From JANNMJ01 sp031425525 (lineage in GTDB: Bacteria; Bacteroidota; Bacteroidia; Cytophagales; Hymenobacteraceae): a DNA stretch of 64,000 nucleotides. This document shows, piece by piece, positions 25,926 to 34,215 of this stretch (positions are counted from its first letter, which is position 1; each line of letters opens with the position of its first letter). Both the position numbers and the translations under genes were made by a program. The DNA lies in the NCBI GenBank assembly GCA_031425525.1, contig JANPJM010000035.1:38341-102340 (forward strand). Direction: 5' to 3'. A model generated the notes under the pieces. The model made no database searches and had not been told where the DNA came from. It saw nothing but the letters and a program-made list of their open reading frames with translations.

Positions 25926-25998
25926 CTACCTCGGCCAGAAATACGCTGCATGACTACCTTTTCAGCGGAATTCATTTTCAGCTTTCCACTTCAGACCA

Positions 25999-27714
25999 AT
26001 GCGTCTCCCCAACATCATTTTTCACCCCCTGACCCGACTCCGAGGGCCGCGTCGGCAGCGGCTGATTGCCGCCTTTTTACTTCTCACGTTGCTGCCACAC
26101 AGCGCGTGTTTCCACAATTATTCGCGGCTGCGGCCCGTAGAACCGGCGCAGCGGGCGGGGGCGCTGGCTCCGCCGAATGTAGTCGTATTGCACCACGGCC
26201 CGCAAACGTGGGAGCTGGGCTTGATACAGCTCGATGAAGCGACGAATACGCTGCGGGGCGTGCTGTCGGCTGGTGCGTTGCTGCCTACCGGGGTTACGAC
26301 GATGCCCGACGATACCTGGAACCGCTACCGCACCCGCGACAAAGCGGTGGCGCTGCACGTGGCGCACATTTACCTTACCGGCCCGAGTCCGGCGCAGTTG
26401 GGGCCGGTCACGATCCCGATCAGCGATATACAGCGCGTGGCGGTAGTCGAGAAGGCCACCGGGGCCACAGTGGCCAATTATGTGGTGAGTACCATCGGCA
26501 CGGTAGCGAGCGCGATGGCGATCCTATTGGTTATTGTCCTTCTCACCAAAAGCTCGTGTCCGTTTATTTATACCCACGACGGCCAGCAGTACCACTTGGC
26601 GGGCGAGCTGTACGGCGGCGCGATTTACCCTACGCTGGAGCGCGACGATTATCTGCGGCTGCCCGATTCGACCTTGCGACCGGTGAACGGCGAATACCTC
26701 CTTCGGCTCACGAATGAACTGCACGAGCGGCAGTTCACCGATGTAGCCTCGCTCTGGGCCGTGGATGCACCCACGGGTCAACGCGTGCTGCCCGACCCCA
26801 CTGGCCACCTCTGGAGCGTAACCACCGGCACCGCTCCACAGACCGCGCGCACCGCATCCGGCCGCGATGCCCGCGCCGAGCTACTGGCCCACGACCGGCA
26901 CGTCACGCTTTTCGACGAAGCCGTCGGCTCGGACACCACACTAAGCACCCTCGACCTAACCTTTGCCCGCCCCCACGGCGCCCCCGATTCGGCGCGGCTG
27001 GTGTTTACGGCGCAAAACACGCTCTGGCTCGATTACGCCTACGGCGAAATGACGAAGCTTTTCGGCGCAGCCTATACCGGCTGGATCAAGCGGCAAGCGC
27101 ACGCCCCCGCCGATTTTCATCAGCGGTGGCAGCGCGAGCAGGGGCTGCCGCTGAGCGTGTGGGTGCGTGGGGCGGCGGGTTGGCGGTTGGCGGGCCGCGT
27201 GCCGGTCGTTGGGCCGTTGGCGAGTCGCGAGGTGGTGGTACCGGTGAGCCTGGCCGAAGCCGACCCTGCCGGCGCCACCGTGACGGTACGGCTCACGAGT
27301 GGTTTTATGTTTTGGGAGCTTGACCGGGTGGCGCTCGATGCCACCGCCCAAGGCAAGCTGACGGTGCATCGGCTAACGCCGAGCAGTGCGCGCGACCACG
27401 ACGGCCGCGACCAAACCGCCGCGCTGGCCACCGCCGATGGGCACCGCCTGGCCCAACCCACATCGGGGCAGTGGGTGGAATTGCGATATGCGGTGCCGGT
27501 AGCGGCGGCGGGCACTACGCGCTCGTTCGTGCTGCACTCGCGGGGGTACTACGAACACGTCCGCGACTACCACGGGCTGCCGAACCTGCGCACGTTGCGC
27601 CGCCTGCGTGCGCCCGGCGAGTTCAGCCGGTTTTCGCGCGAGCGTTACCGGCAGTTCGCGCCGCGCCCGGCCGCCGTTCTCGCCACCGAGCAGCTTACTC
27701 CCATCCTGCGATGA
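25999..27714 (+). CDS. Putative lipoprotein with central membrane segment, 571 aa
   Basis: A lipoprotein-type leader (RLIAAFLLLTLLPHSAC, Cys at residue 37) is followed by a beta-rich domain (about 50-155). A hydrophobic segment (STIGTVASAMAILLVIVLL, ~164-182) then leads into SCPFIYTHDGQQYHLAGELYGGAI and a large C-terminal domain rich in short beta strands. The SCPF[IV]Y…DG…Y…GGAI pattern is one I associate with a conserved Bacteroidota family of unknown role. It is coupled to a radical SAM gene through an ATGA overlap. Confidence 0.75.
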   Translation: MRLPNIIFHPLTRLRGPRRQRLIAAFLLLTLLPHSACFHNYSRLRPVEPAQRAGALAPPNVVVLHHGPQTWELGLIQLDEATNTLRGVLSAGALLPTGVTTMPDDTWNRYRTRDKAVALHVAHIYLTGPSPAQLGPVTIPISDIQRVAVVEKATGATVANYVVSTIGTVASAMAILLVIVLLTKSSCPFIYTHDGQQYHLAGELYGGAIYPTLERDDYLRLPDSTLRPVNGEYLLRLTNELHERQFTDVASLWAVDAPTGQRVLPDPTGHLWSVTTGTAPQTARTASGRDARAELLAHDRHVTLFDEAVGSDTTLSTLDLTFARPHGAPDSARLVFTAQNTLWLDYAYGEMTKLFGAAYTGWIKRQAHAPADFHQRWQREQGLPLSVWVRGAAGWRLAGRVPVVGPLASREVVVPVSLAEADPAGATVTVRLTSGFMFWELDRVALDATAQGKLTVHRLTPSSARDHDGRDQTAALATADGHRLAQPTSGQWVELRYAVPVAAAGTTRSFVLHSRGYYEHVRDYHGLPNLRTLRRLRAPGEFSRFSRERYRQFAPRPAAVLATEQLTPILR

Positions 27715-28859
27715 TTCTGACCGGCTGGCGGCTGCGGGCCGCCGAAGCGCGCATTCGGGTGCAGTTGGTGCGGCTGGCGTGGCGCTTTGCGCCCACGTTT
27801 GCGCGCGGCGTGGCGGCACTTCGCTCAATGGAAGCGTTGCGCCGACAGTTTATGGGGCCAGGGCCGATTCGGAAGCTGGTACGCGTGAACGGGCGCCACT
27901 ACTGGGATTTGCACTCGCCGGGGTGGCCGTCGGCGGCGTTCGACGCCTATCATCTGACGGAGTTGAACCGGTTGGCGCCGTTCCGGCCGGGCGTTGGGCA
28001 AGAGCTGAAGGCCGTCGTGCTGGCCATTACGCAGCAGTGCGCCCAACACTGCGCGCACTGCTTCGAGTGGGACCGTCTCAACCAACCCGATCCCCTGACC
28101 CGCGCCGACCTGCTGGCGCTGGTGGCGCGGGTACAGGCGCGCGGCGTAGGCCAAATCCAGCTTAGTGGCGGCGAGCCGTTGCGGCGGTATGCCGATGTGC
28201 TTGCTATTCTGCAAAACGCCACGCCAGGCACCGATTTCTGGCTCCTGACGGCCGGTATCGGCCTGACCACCGGCCGCGCCCGCGAGCTGCGCGCGGCGGG
28301 GCTCACGGGCGTGCAAATCAGCCTGGACCATCACGAGCCCGCGTTGCACGATTTCTTTCGCGGGTACGACGGCGCCTTTCGGGCGGCGGAGGCGGCCGTG
28401 CGGGCCGCGCTCGCTGCCGGGTTGGTGGTGGCCCTGAACCTGTGCCCCACTCGCGCCTTCGCCACGCCCGCGAACCTGACGGCCTACGCCGAACTGGCCC
28501 GCGCGTGGGGCGTGCAGTTCGTGCATCTGTTGGAACCGCGCGCTGTGGGGCACTACGCTGGGCAGGACGTAGGCCTCAGCCCCGAACAGGAGGCGCTGCT
28601 GGAGGCGTTTTACCACCGCCTCAATACGCATCCGGCATACCGGGCGTACCCGATTGTCACGTACCACGGGTGGCACCAGCGGCGGGTGGGTTGTTTCGGT
28701 GCCGCCGACCGCTACCTCTACCTCGACCCTACCGGCGACCTCCACGCGTGCCCTTTTTGCCAGGGCAGCGCGGGGTCGGCGTGTACGGATGCGGGGTTGG
28801 CGGCGGGCATCGACCGGCTACGCGCCGGCGGGTGCGGCAAATTTGCGGCTGCGAGCTAA
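27711..28859 (+). CDS. Radical SAM enzyme, SPASM-like C-terminus
   Basis: A 382-residue radical S-adenosylmethionine protein. The [4Fe-4S] motif CX3CX2C appears as CAQHCAHC (about residues 111-118) with the SAM-binding GGEP (IQLSGGEPLRRY). The C-terminal part has further cysteines (HACPFCQGSAGSACTD and GGCGKF), resembling a SPASM or Twitch auxiliary cluster site. Such enzymes modify peptides or proteins. The ATGA start overlaps the end of the lipoprotein gene, making that protein a candidate partner or substrate. The frame extends further upstream but ATG 27711 is the likely start. Confidence 0.87.
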   Translation: MILTGWRLRAAEARIRVQLVRLAWRFAPTFARGVAALRSMEALRRQFMGPGPIRKLVRVNGRHYWDLHSPGWPSAAFDAYHLTELNRLAPFRPGVGQELKAVVLAITQQCAQHCAHCFEWDRLNQPDPLTRADLLALVARVQARGVGQIQLSGGEPLRRYADVLAILQNATPGTDFWLLTAGIGLTTGRARELRAAGLTGVQISLDHHEPALHDFFRGYDGAFRAAEAAVRAALAAGLVVALNLCPTRAFATPANLTAYAELARAWGVQFVHLLEPRAVGHYAGQDVGLSPEQEALLEAFYHRLNTHPAYRAYPIVTYHGWHQRRVGCFGAADRYLYLDPTGDLHACPFCQGSAGSACTDAGLAAGIDRLRAGGCGKFAAAS

Positions 28860-28868
28860 GCCGCCAAA

Positions 28869-28914
28869 AAGCGCGGGGCACCGGCCTACTCAGACCGGCG
28901 CCCCGTGCTTTTTT
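28869..28914. terminator. Strong bidirectional terminator
   Basis: AGCGCGGGGC-ACCGGCC and CCGGCGCCCCGTGCT form a stem of about 17 pairs around a short loop, with A-run on the left and a T7 run on the right. It lies between the radical SAM gene end (28859) and the convergent gene end (28927), so it can stop transcription from both sides. Confidence 0.85.
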
Positions 28915-28926
28915 TCTGACAAGTTC

Positions 28927-29334
28927 CTAATGCCCCGCCGGGTGCGCTTCGTGCTTCCACATCTCCTTGCGCTCGGCGCCGATGGTGAGCATGAAACGCG
29001 TGGGGTTAGGCACGAGCATGAGGTACGCTTTCTTGCCGGGAAACTGCTCGGAATCGATCCAGACGCCTTCTTTGGCGCCCGGCGGGTTGGTGGTACCCGA
29101 CGATGGCAGGTACGCCGTGGGCAGCAGCACGTCGGTATCGGAGCGCAGCTTGCGGTGGACGGCGTCGAGGGCTTCCTCCAGATAGTCGCCGTATTCTTCG
29201 TTGAAGGCGTCTTCGAGGTCGTGGAGCGCTTCTTCTACATCGTCGTACTGGGCGTCGTTGTAGGCCAGTTTAGATAGCTCGTGTTTCTTTTCGACGAGCT
29301 TGACGAGGGCGGCGTTGAGATCGGTGGCGTTCAT
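28927..29334 (-). CDS. Conserved-looking hypothetical protein, 135 aa
   Basis: No named family was recognised. The N-terminal half is a strongly acidic helical region (MNATDLNAALVKLVEKK, then DVEEALHDLEDAFNEEYGDYLEEAL), which looks like a coiled coil or helical bundle. The C-terminal half has a TAYLPSSGTT loop and a beta-strand GKKAYLMLVPNPTRFML. The start is set at the ATG at 29334; the longer frame to 29634 lacks support and overlaps the hppD 5' region. Confidence 0.75.
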   Translation of the reverse strand: MNATDLNAALVKLVEKKHELSKLAYNDAQYDDVEEALHDLEDAFNEEYGDYLEEALDAVHRKLRSDTDVLLPTAYLPSSGTTNPPGAKEGVWIDSEQFPGKKAYLMLVPNPTRFMLTIGAERKEMWKHEAHPAGH

Positions 29335-29438
29335 GGGGGAGCGTGGGTTGGACTGGCGACAGCGGCCGGGTTGAAGTGATTTCGGGCCGCAAGTTAGCCT
29401 CTGAGCGCGCGGGTTGGACGGTAGGCGCGCAAATCGCG

Positions 29439-29446
29439 TACTTTTG
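29439..29446 (+). promoter_or_regulatory. TACTTTTG -7 box upstream of hppD
   Basis: TACTTTTG matches TAnnTTTG exactly. A TTG (29413-29415 region) lies about 22 bases upstream as a possible -33 element. The leader to the hppD start at 29534 would be roughly 80 bases, longer than for the leaderless-type genes in the window. Confidence 0.5.
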
Positions 29447-29533
29447 AGGTAGCGCCGCGCGCCCGGTCGGTTTGGGCCGGGCACGCGCGCCGTCCGCTTC
29501 ACCTTCACCCCAATTAGCCCCCATTTCGCGCTC

Positions 29534-30667
29534 ATGACCACGGCCCCCGCTCCTACCACCGCCTCCGCAACCGACGTAGATTTCCTGCCCCTGCTCGGCA
29601 CCGACCACGTTGAATTCATCGTCGGCAACGCCAAACAGGCGGCATTTTTTTATCAGTTGGCGTTCGGCTTTCAGCTTGAAGCCTACGCCGGGCCGGAAAC
29701 CGGCCTCCGCGACCGCGCTTCCTACGTGCTGCGGCAAAACAAAATTCGGCTCGTGCTGACCACGCCGCTGCACCCCACCGGCGAGATGGCCGACCACCTC
29801 AACCGCCACGGCGACGGCGTGAAAGTGCTGGCGCTGTGGGTCGATGACGCGCGCAAATCGTTCGAGGAAACCACCAAGCGCGGCGCCGTAGCCGCTCAGG
29901 AACCGCTGACCCTCACCGACGAACACGGCGAAGTCGTAATCGCCTCCATCCGCACCTACGGCGACACGCTGCACACCTTCGTAGAGCGCAAAAACTACCG
30001 GGGGCCGTTCCTGCCGGGCTACGTGGCGCGCACCCAAACCCTGCCCGAAATGCCCGCCGTGGGGCTGCAATACGTCGATCACGCGGTGGGCAACGTCGGC
30101 TGGGGCGAGATGAACCAGTGGGTGAAGTTCTACGAAGATGTATTGGGCTTCAAGCTGCTCATCACCTTCGACGACGACGATATTTCGACCGAATATTCGG
30201 CCCTGATGAGCAAGGTGGTGAGCAACGGCAACGGCTACGTCAAATTCCCGATCAACGAGCCGGCGGAGGGCAAGAAAAAGTCGCAGATCGAAGAATACCT
30301 CGATTTTTATCACGGCCCCGGCGTGCAGCACCTCGCCATCGCCACGAACGACATCATCCACACCGTCGGCGAGCTGCGCAAGCGCGGCGTCGAGTTCCTG
30401 CGCGTACCCGACACGTACTACGACGACCTGATGGCCCGCGTCGGCGCCGTGCAGGAAGACATCGCCGACATCAAGCGCCTTAACCTCCTCGTCGATCGCG
30501 ACGACGAAGGCTACCTCCTCCAGATCTTCACCAAACCCCTCGAAGACCGCCCGACGCTGTTCTTCGAGATCATTCAGCGGCGCGGGGCTAAATCATTCGG
30601 TAAAGGCAATTTCAAGGCGCTGTTTGAGAGTATCGAGCGCGAGCAGGAATTGCGCGGGAATTTGTGA
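29534..30667 (+). CDS. hppD: 4-hydroxyphenylpyruvate dioxygenase
   Basis: A non-haem iron enzyme converting 4-hydroxyphenylpyruvate to homogentisate in tyrosine breakdown. The 377 residues form two VOC domains. The iron ligands are visible as His in YVDHAVGNV (~185), His in GVQHLAIATNDI (~264) and Glu in LFFEIIQRRGAK (~344). The C-terminal helix FGKGNFKALFESIEREQ is diagnostic. Length is standard. It stands alone, followed by a nested palindrome element and a terminator. Confidence 0.96.
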   Translation: MTTAPAPTTASATDVDFLPLLGTDHVEFIVGNAKQAAFFYQLAFGFQLEAYAGPETGLRDRASYVLRQNKIRLVLTTPLHPTGEMADHLNRHGDGVKVLALWVDDARKSFEETTKRGAVAAQEPLTLTDEHGEVVIASIRTYGDTLHTFVERKNYRGPFLPGYVARTQTLPEMPAVGLQYVDHAVGNVGWGEMNQWVKFYEDVLGFKLLITFDDDDISTEYSALMSKVVSNGNGYVKFPINEPAEGKKKSQIEEYLDFYHGPGVQHLAIATNDIIHTVGELRKRGVEFLRVPDTYYDDLMARVGAVQEDIADIKRLNLLVDRDDEGYLLQIFTKPLEDRPTLFFEIIQRRGAKSFGKGNFKALFESIEREQELRGNL

Positions 30668-30691
30668 GTTTTTAGTGGCTCGTTGGCAGGG

Positions 30692-30845
30692 TTCGCGCGG
30701 GGCTCTGCCCCGTGCGGGCTATTTCCGGGGCTCCGGCCCCGGCTCGCCGCGCGGTTGGCGTGTTCGTCTGACCGGGCTCCAACGGCGGGCTACCGGCGGG
30801 CCAGAGGCCCGCAAATACCACACACGGGGCTGAGCCCCGCGCGAA
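30692..30845. repeat. Nested-palindrome element, copy C
   Basis: About 155 bases after hppD. It opens with TCGCGCGGGGCTCTGCCCCG and closes with CACGGGGCTGAGCCCCGCG. Internal hairpins are CCGGGGCTCCGGCCCCGG and GCGGGCCAGAGGCCCGC. The outer flanks GAGTTTTTAGT (30667-30677) and ACTAAAAACTC (30867-30877) are perfect inverted repeats, so a larger stem encloses the element. Confidence 0.87.
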
Positions 30846-30895
30846 CCACGTTTCGTATCACTCGAAACTAAAAACTCAAAACTCATCACTTATTT

Positions 30896-30937
30896 ATTAC
30901 CCCGTTGGGCCGCAAGCCCGGCGGGGTAATTTTTTTA
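30896..30937. terminator. Rho-independent terminator-like hairpin
   Basis: ATTACCCCG…GGGC, a CGCAA loop, and GCCC…CGGGGTAAT followed by T7 give a strong stem with T-tail. It probably ends transcription from hppD after the repeat element; the A-run on the opposite side could also serve minus-strand transcription. Confidence 0.85.
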
Positions 30938-31046
30938 TGTTCCACCGCCAACTTCATACCCCGCCTTCCCGTAAAAAGCAACATTCCGCCAGCCGCCAAT
31001 CGAGCGCCGAGCGGCATCTTTTCTACCACGTCAGTTCTTCCTTCCG

Positions 31047-31643
31047 ATGAAACTCATCTCGACTCTCCTCACCGCCGCGATTTTCGCGATCACCGGTAGC
31101 GCCACCGCGCAAACCACCGCCTCGCAGGCCACTGCGCCGGCGGTTACCAAACCCGAAACCACTGCCCCGGCCCCGGCCACCACCGGCGCCGCCGAAGGTG
31201 GTAATATCACGGCCGCCCCCGCCGAACCTACCCTCTCGCCCGCTGCGATGCGCGCGCGCGCTTCGGCCTCGCACGGCGCCCACGGCGCCCGTGGCGTGGC
31301 CCCAGCCGCCAAGGCAGCCCCCGGCTTCAAAGACGGCATCACGATGCGCGATGGCAAAGTGATCGCCACCGAAAGCGGCCACTCCACTTACCTCATCGAC
31401 TCCACGCAAACCGTCAAGCTCATTACCGGCCTCGAAGCCCGCGCCGACGGCCTCGTCACCCGCCCCGATGGCACCACCGAAACCCTCAAGGAAGGCGACT
31501 ATATCACCATCACCGGCCGCCTCACTACTGCGCAAGAGCGCACGGCGCACGTGCAGTCGCTGAAAGAAAACCTGAAGGAAGACCGCAAGGTTGCCGCCAA
31601 GAAGGCCCGCTCGCCGCTGCGGCAGTTGGGGAGCGGGTTTTAG
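31047..31643 (+). CDS. Small secreted protein, DUF6799-like
   Basis: A signal peptide of about 22 residues (MKLISTLLTAAIFAITGSATA) is followed by an Ala/Thr/Pro-rich low-complexity linker to ~95. A compact domain GITMRDGKVIATESGHSTYLID…GDYITITGRLTTAQE follows; the MRDGKV and EGDYITITG pattern recalls DUF6799 proteins of Hymenobacter-like bacteria. A basic C-terminus (KEDRKVAAKKARSPLRQ) ends it. Function unknown; probably periplasmic or secreted. A terminator follows at 31678. Confidence 0.75.
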   Translation: MKLISTLLTAAIFAITGSATAQTTASQATAPAVTKPETTAPAPATTGAAEGGNITAAPAEPTLSPAAMRARASASHGAHGARGVAPAAKAAPGFKDGITMRDGKVIATESGHSTYLIDSTQTVKLITGLEARADGLVTRPDGTTETLKEGDYITITGRLTTAQERTAHVQSLKENLKEDRKVAAKKARSPLRQLGSGF

Positions 31644-31677
31644 AAGCCTGTTAGCTTTTGATTGATTTCTGATTTGA

Positions 31678-31715
31678 ACCGCCCCCGTGCTGCCCGCAGC
31701 GCGGGGGCGGTTTTG
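31678..31715. terminator. Terminator hairpin after the DUF6799-like gene
   Basis: AACCGCCCCCG and CGGGGGCGGTT pair around a 12-base loop, followed by TTTTG. It falls 35 bases after the stop codon and marks the edge of the accessory island that follows. Confidence 0.8.
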
Positions 31716-31737
31716 TTATGTGCTAAACCGTAGGTGA

Positions 31738-32366
31738 ATGTGGGAAGAGCAGCTATTTGGTAGCAGATTGCACACTCTTAGCCGCCCGCAGAATGAACAA
31801 CCCACAAACGGTCAGGGCTACGACATTCTGCTGCGGCACCACGGATTTCTGCTCGCCGATGTGGTGGGTTGGGCAAGACGGTGGTGGCGTGTATGGTACT
31901 CAAAAAATTCATCTGCGAAAACGGCACCCAGACCAAAATCCTGATCGTGTGCCCGCCGGCAATTGAAGGAAGCTGGCGCGAGACCGCCGTGAAGTTTCAG
32001 ATTGACAACCACTTTCATTACGTTACCATTGGCTCGTTGCAGCAAGTGCTGGACCCGGAGAAATACGAATACAAGCTGCCCGGTGCCGACCAGTACGATG
32101 TAGTGGTGGTGGACGAATCGCACAAATTCCGCAACGACAGCACCGGGATGTACACCGCGCTGCAAACCATTTGCAAGCCGCGCCGCGCCCGGCCCGGTCT
32201 CGGCGGCGACGACCGCAAGAAAGTGTTGCTCATTTCGGCCACGCCGCTCAACAACGGCCCCGAAGACATCGAAAATCAGCTCTACCTGTTTCAGGACGCC
32301 CGCAGCTCCACCCTCGACGGCACCCGGCGCAATTTGCAAGAGTCCTTCAAACCCGTCAAGGAGAAG
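31738..32366 (+). pseudogene. 5' half of an SNF2/DEAD-type helicase, frameshifted and cut off by an IS
   Basis: The frame from 31738 reads toward HHGFLLADVVG. It then needs a one-base shift near 31873 to continue as GKTVVACMVLKKF, because GGTTGGGCAAG has lost a T from the expected Walker A codons GLGKT. After the shift, helicase motifs follow: ILIVCPPAIEG, VVVDESHKF (DESH box) and LLISATPLNN. The product stops at the IS boundary, 32366, after ESFKPVKEKG; motifs IV-VI are missing. Such helicases accompany restriction-modification genes. Not functional as read. Confidence 0.85.
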
Positions 32367-33572
32367 GGGTGCATTTCAAAACACCCTATGCGTTGGCAAT
32401 AGTGACTGTAATGAGGTGAGCTTTGTTGCTTTTCACGGCGACGCGTAATTTGAGCATGGCGGGTACGTGGCGCGGATTCCAGCGTTGGCCGCTGCGCTTC
32501 GTGCGGACTTGAATCAGGGTACGATGGGCCACTTCAATGGCCCCCGAGCCGATGTCGTAGCCGGCCGCCCGGAAAGCGGCGTAGTCCATCCGGCGCTGGT
32601 TGTGGCGATAGTAGGCCTACAGATCGGCCCGCCGGGCCGGGACAGTTCCGGCCAGTTGGGCCACGTGAGTGAGCACCTGCTCCCACTGGCTTTCCAGCAG
32701 CAGTGCCCGCTGCCGCTCCCGCCAGCCGGCCGGCAACACCAGGCCCTGCACGGCGGCGGCCGGGTGTTCGACGGCATGATAGAAGTCGAGAATTTTCACC
32801 GCCTTGGGATAGGTACGCTCGGCCCACTGCTCGATCCAGCGGGCCCCATCGGAGAGGAACACCAGGTCCCGCGTGGCCGGTACGAGCTGCTCCACTTGCT
32901 GCTCAAAGGCGGTATGGGGGCCCAGCACGGCACAATACTGACTGCTGGCGAGCTGCCCTTCGCCGGTGAACGCATCGCGGGCAAAGCCGCGGCCGACTTT
33001 GACTTCCTGCCAGCCGGCATCGGTGAAGACCAGGCTGCCATCCACCTGCAGGTAGAGCGGCTCGTCGGGCACCGGCTCCAGCAGGGCGGCGGCGGGCAAG
33101 GCCTCGCCCACGGCCCGGGTGACGCGGTAGACGGCCGACGGACTCACGTGGATGCGCAGCAAGCGTTCGAGCAACTCGGGGGCTGCCGCGTAGACGTCCG
33201 TGGCGCCGGCCAGCACCAGCAATTCCTGCAAATAGGGGCTGTTGCGCGTGCCCAGCACGGGGGCGCTGTAGGCGTGGGTGGCGGCAATGGCCAGCAAGCC
33301 AAAGCGAGAGGAGATTATTATTTTTTCGCGCCGCAGCCGGCACGGTACTGATGCTCGCTTCCAGCACCTGCCGACCCAACTCGACCCAGAGGCCATCGAA
33401 GGTCTTTTCGTGTTCGTAGAAGTTCTTACTTTGCTCCAGGGCCGCGAGTTGCGCATACTTGGCACGGGCCAACTCCAGGAATTCGGCTTCACTCAGCATC
33501 TACGCGGGAGCCAGATGAGACCGGTTACCAGCTAAAGTAAGGAAACAGACCCTGTTGTTTTGAAATGCACCC
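32367..33572 (-). mobile_element. Degenerate ISKra4-like insertion sequence, 1.2 kb
   Basis: Terminal inverted repeats GGGTGCATTTCAAAACA bound the element at 32367 (left) and 33572 (right end, reverse complement TGTTTTGAAATGCACCC with one changed base next to it). Inside is a single minus-strand transposase, now broken. No target-site duplication is visible: the left flank is GGAGAAG, the right flank AGTTTACT. The flanking sequences belong to two different genes, consistent with an adjacent deletion after insertion. Confidence 0.85.
32386..33499 (-). pseudogene. Transposase of the IS element, frameshifted with an internal stop
   Basis: The N-terminus (MLSEAEFLELARAKYAQL…FDGLWVELGRQVLE) reads in one frame to the six-T run at 33321-33326. 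The rest continues in a second frame with RFGLLAIAATHAYSAPVLG, YLQVDGSLVFTDAGWQEVKVG and VFLSDGARWIEQW. A TAG at 32617-32619 interrupts it, after which the same frame resumes to the C-terminus (RTKRSGQRWNPRHVPAML) ending at 32386. The domain order resembles ISKra4-family transposases. Both lesions make it inactive. Confidence 0.85.
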
Positions 33573-34208
33573 AGTTTACTGCAAACCGAAGCCACCCGGT
33601 TCGCCATCGCGGAGTCCGGCCACGCCGAAACGACGCTGTATGGTGTCGATAATGGCAAAACGATTGGCACGTACATCGAGCAGAAGTTTCGTGATTATTT
33701 CGCGGCCCGTTACACGTTTGGGGTCGGTAACAGCGCGTTTGGCATTGATTTTCCGTCGTTGAATATTGACGTCAAAACGACCAGCATCGACCAACCGTAA
33801 TCCTCATGTCCGTACCGGTCGGCACGGCAGAAAATCTTTGGTTTAGGCTATGATTTACTGGTATTTGCGTACCACAAATGAGATGATGCGTCCGCCCTAA
33901 CTGCCACGTTGAGCTTTGTAAGTGTCGTGTTTATCGAAGCCGCCTACACCGGCGATTTTCAAACCACTACGGGCCTCAATAAACTACTGGCGAACGATGC
34001 AAATGAGGACGATTTAGTCGCTTTTCTGCACGAGCGAGCCTTACCCATTGATGATATTGAAGCAACGGCCATCGCCACCGATTTACTCCGGCTTGGGCAA
34101 ATCACCGAAGGCTACCTCACCATTTCCAACGCTTTACAATGGCGGTTAAAATACCAGCGCGTGATCACGCGCGCCGGCACTGTCACGGGTGTTCATAAAC
34201 TTCTCTAA
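33573..34208 (+). pseudogene. 3' part of a restriction endonuclease gene with two nonsense codons
   Basis: Starting exactly at the IS edge, one frame reads TEATRFAIAESGHAETTLYG, then GVDNGKTIGTYIEQKF and GNSAFGIDFPSLNIDVKTTS, the sort of core seen in type II restriction endonucleases (a GxDFP…D[IV]K nuclease-like site). It is broken by TAA at 33798-33800 (between DQP and SSCPY, where Gln is expected) and TGA at 33879-33881. It then runs open to 34208 (TGDFQTTTGL, GYLTISNALQWRL). The N-terminus is missing at the IS. GC content is lower than in flanking housekeeping genes. Confidence 0.82.
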
Positions 34209-34215
34209 ACTACAA

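Noticed and set aside
24995..25975. Upstream part of a 600-residue minus-strand frame that ends in the hydroxylase
   Set aside because: This part is the KASIII gene read in another frame; the hydroxylase starts at 24994 just inside the KASIII 3' end.
31869..31873. Treating ATG at 31869 as a true helicase start
   Set aside because: It begins in the middle of the Walker A region; homology before it continues in another frame, so it is an artefact of a frameshift.
33318..33330. Programmed frameshifting in the transposase at the A6/T6 run
   Set aside because: The needed shift is +1, not the -1 used by IS elements, and a separate in-frame TAG lies further on, so decay is simpler.
32467..33351. 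Plus-strand frame of 294 residues over the IS
   Set aside because: It is antisense to the transposase and resembles nothing; the terminal inverted repeats and the minus-strand transposase explain the region.
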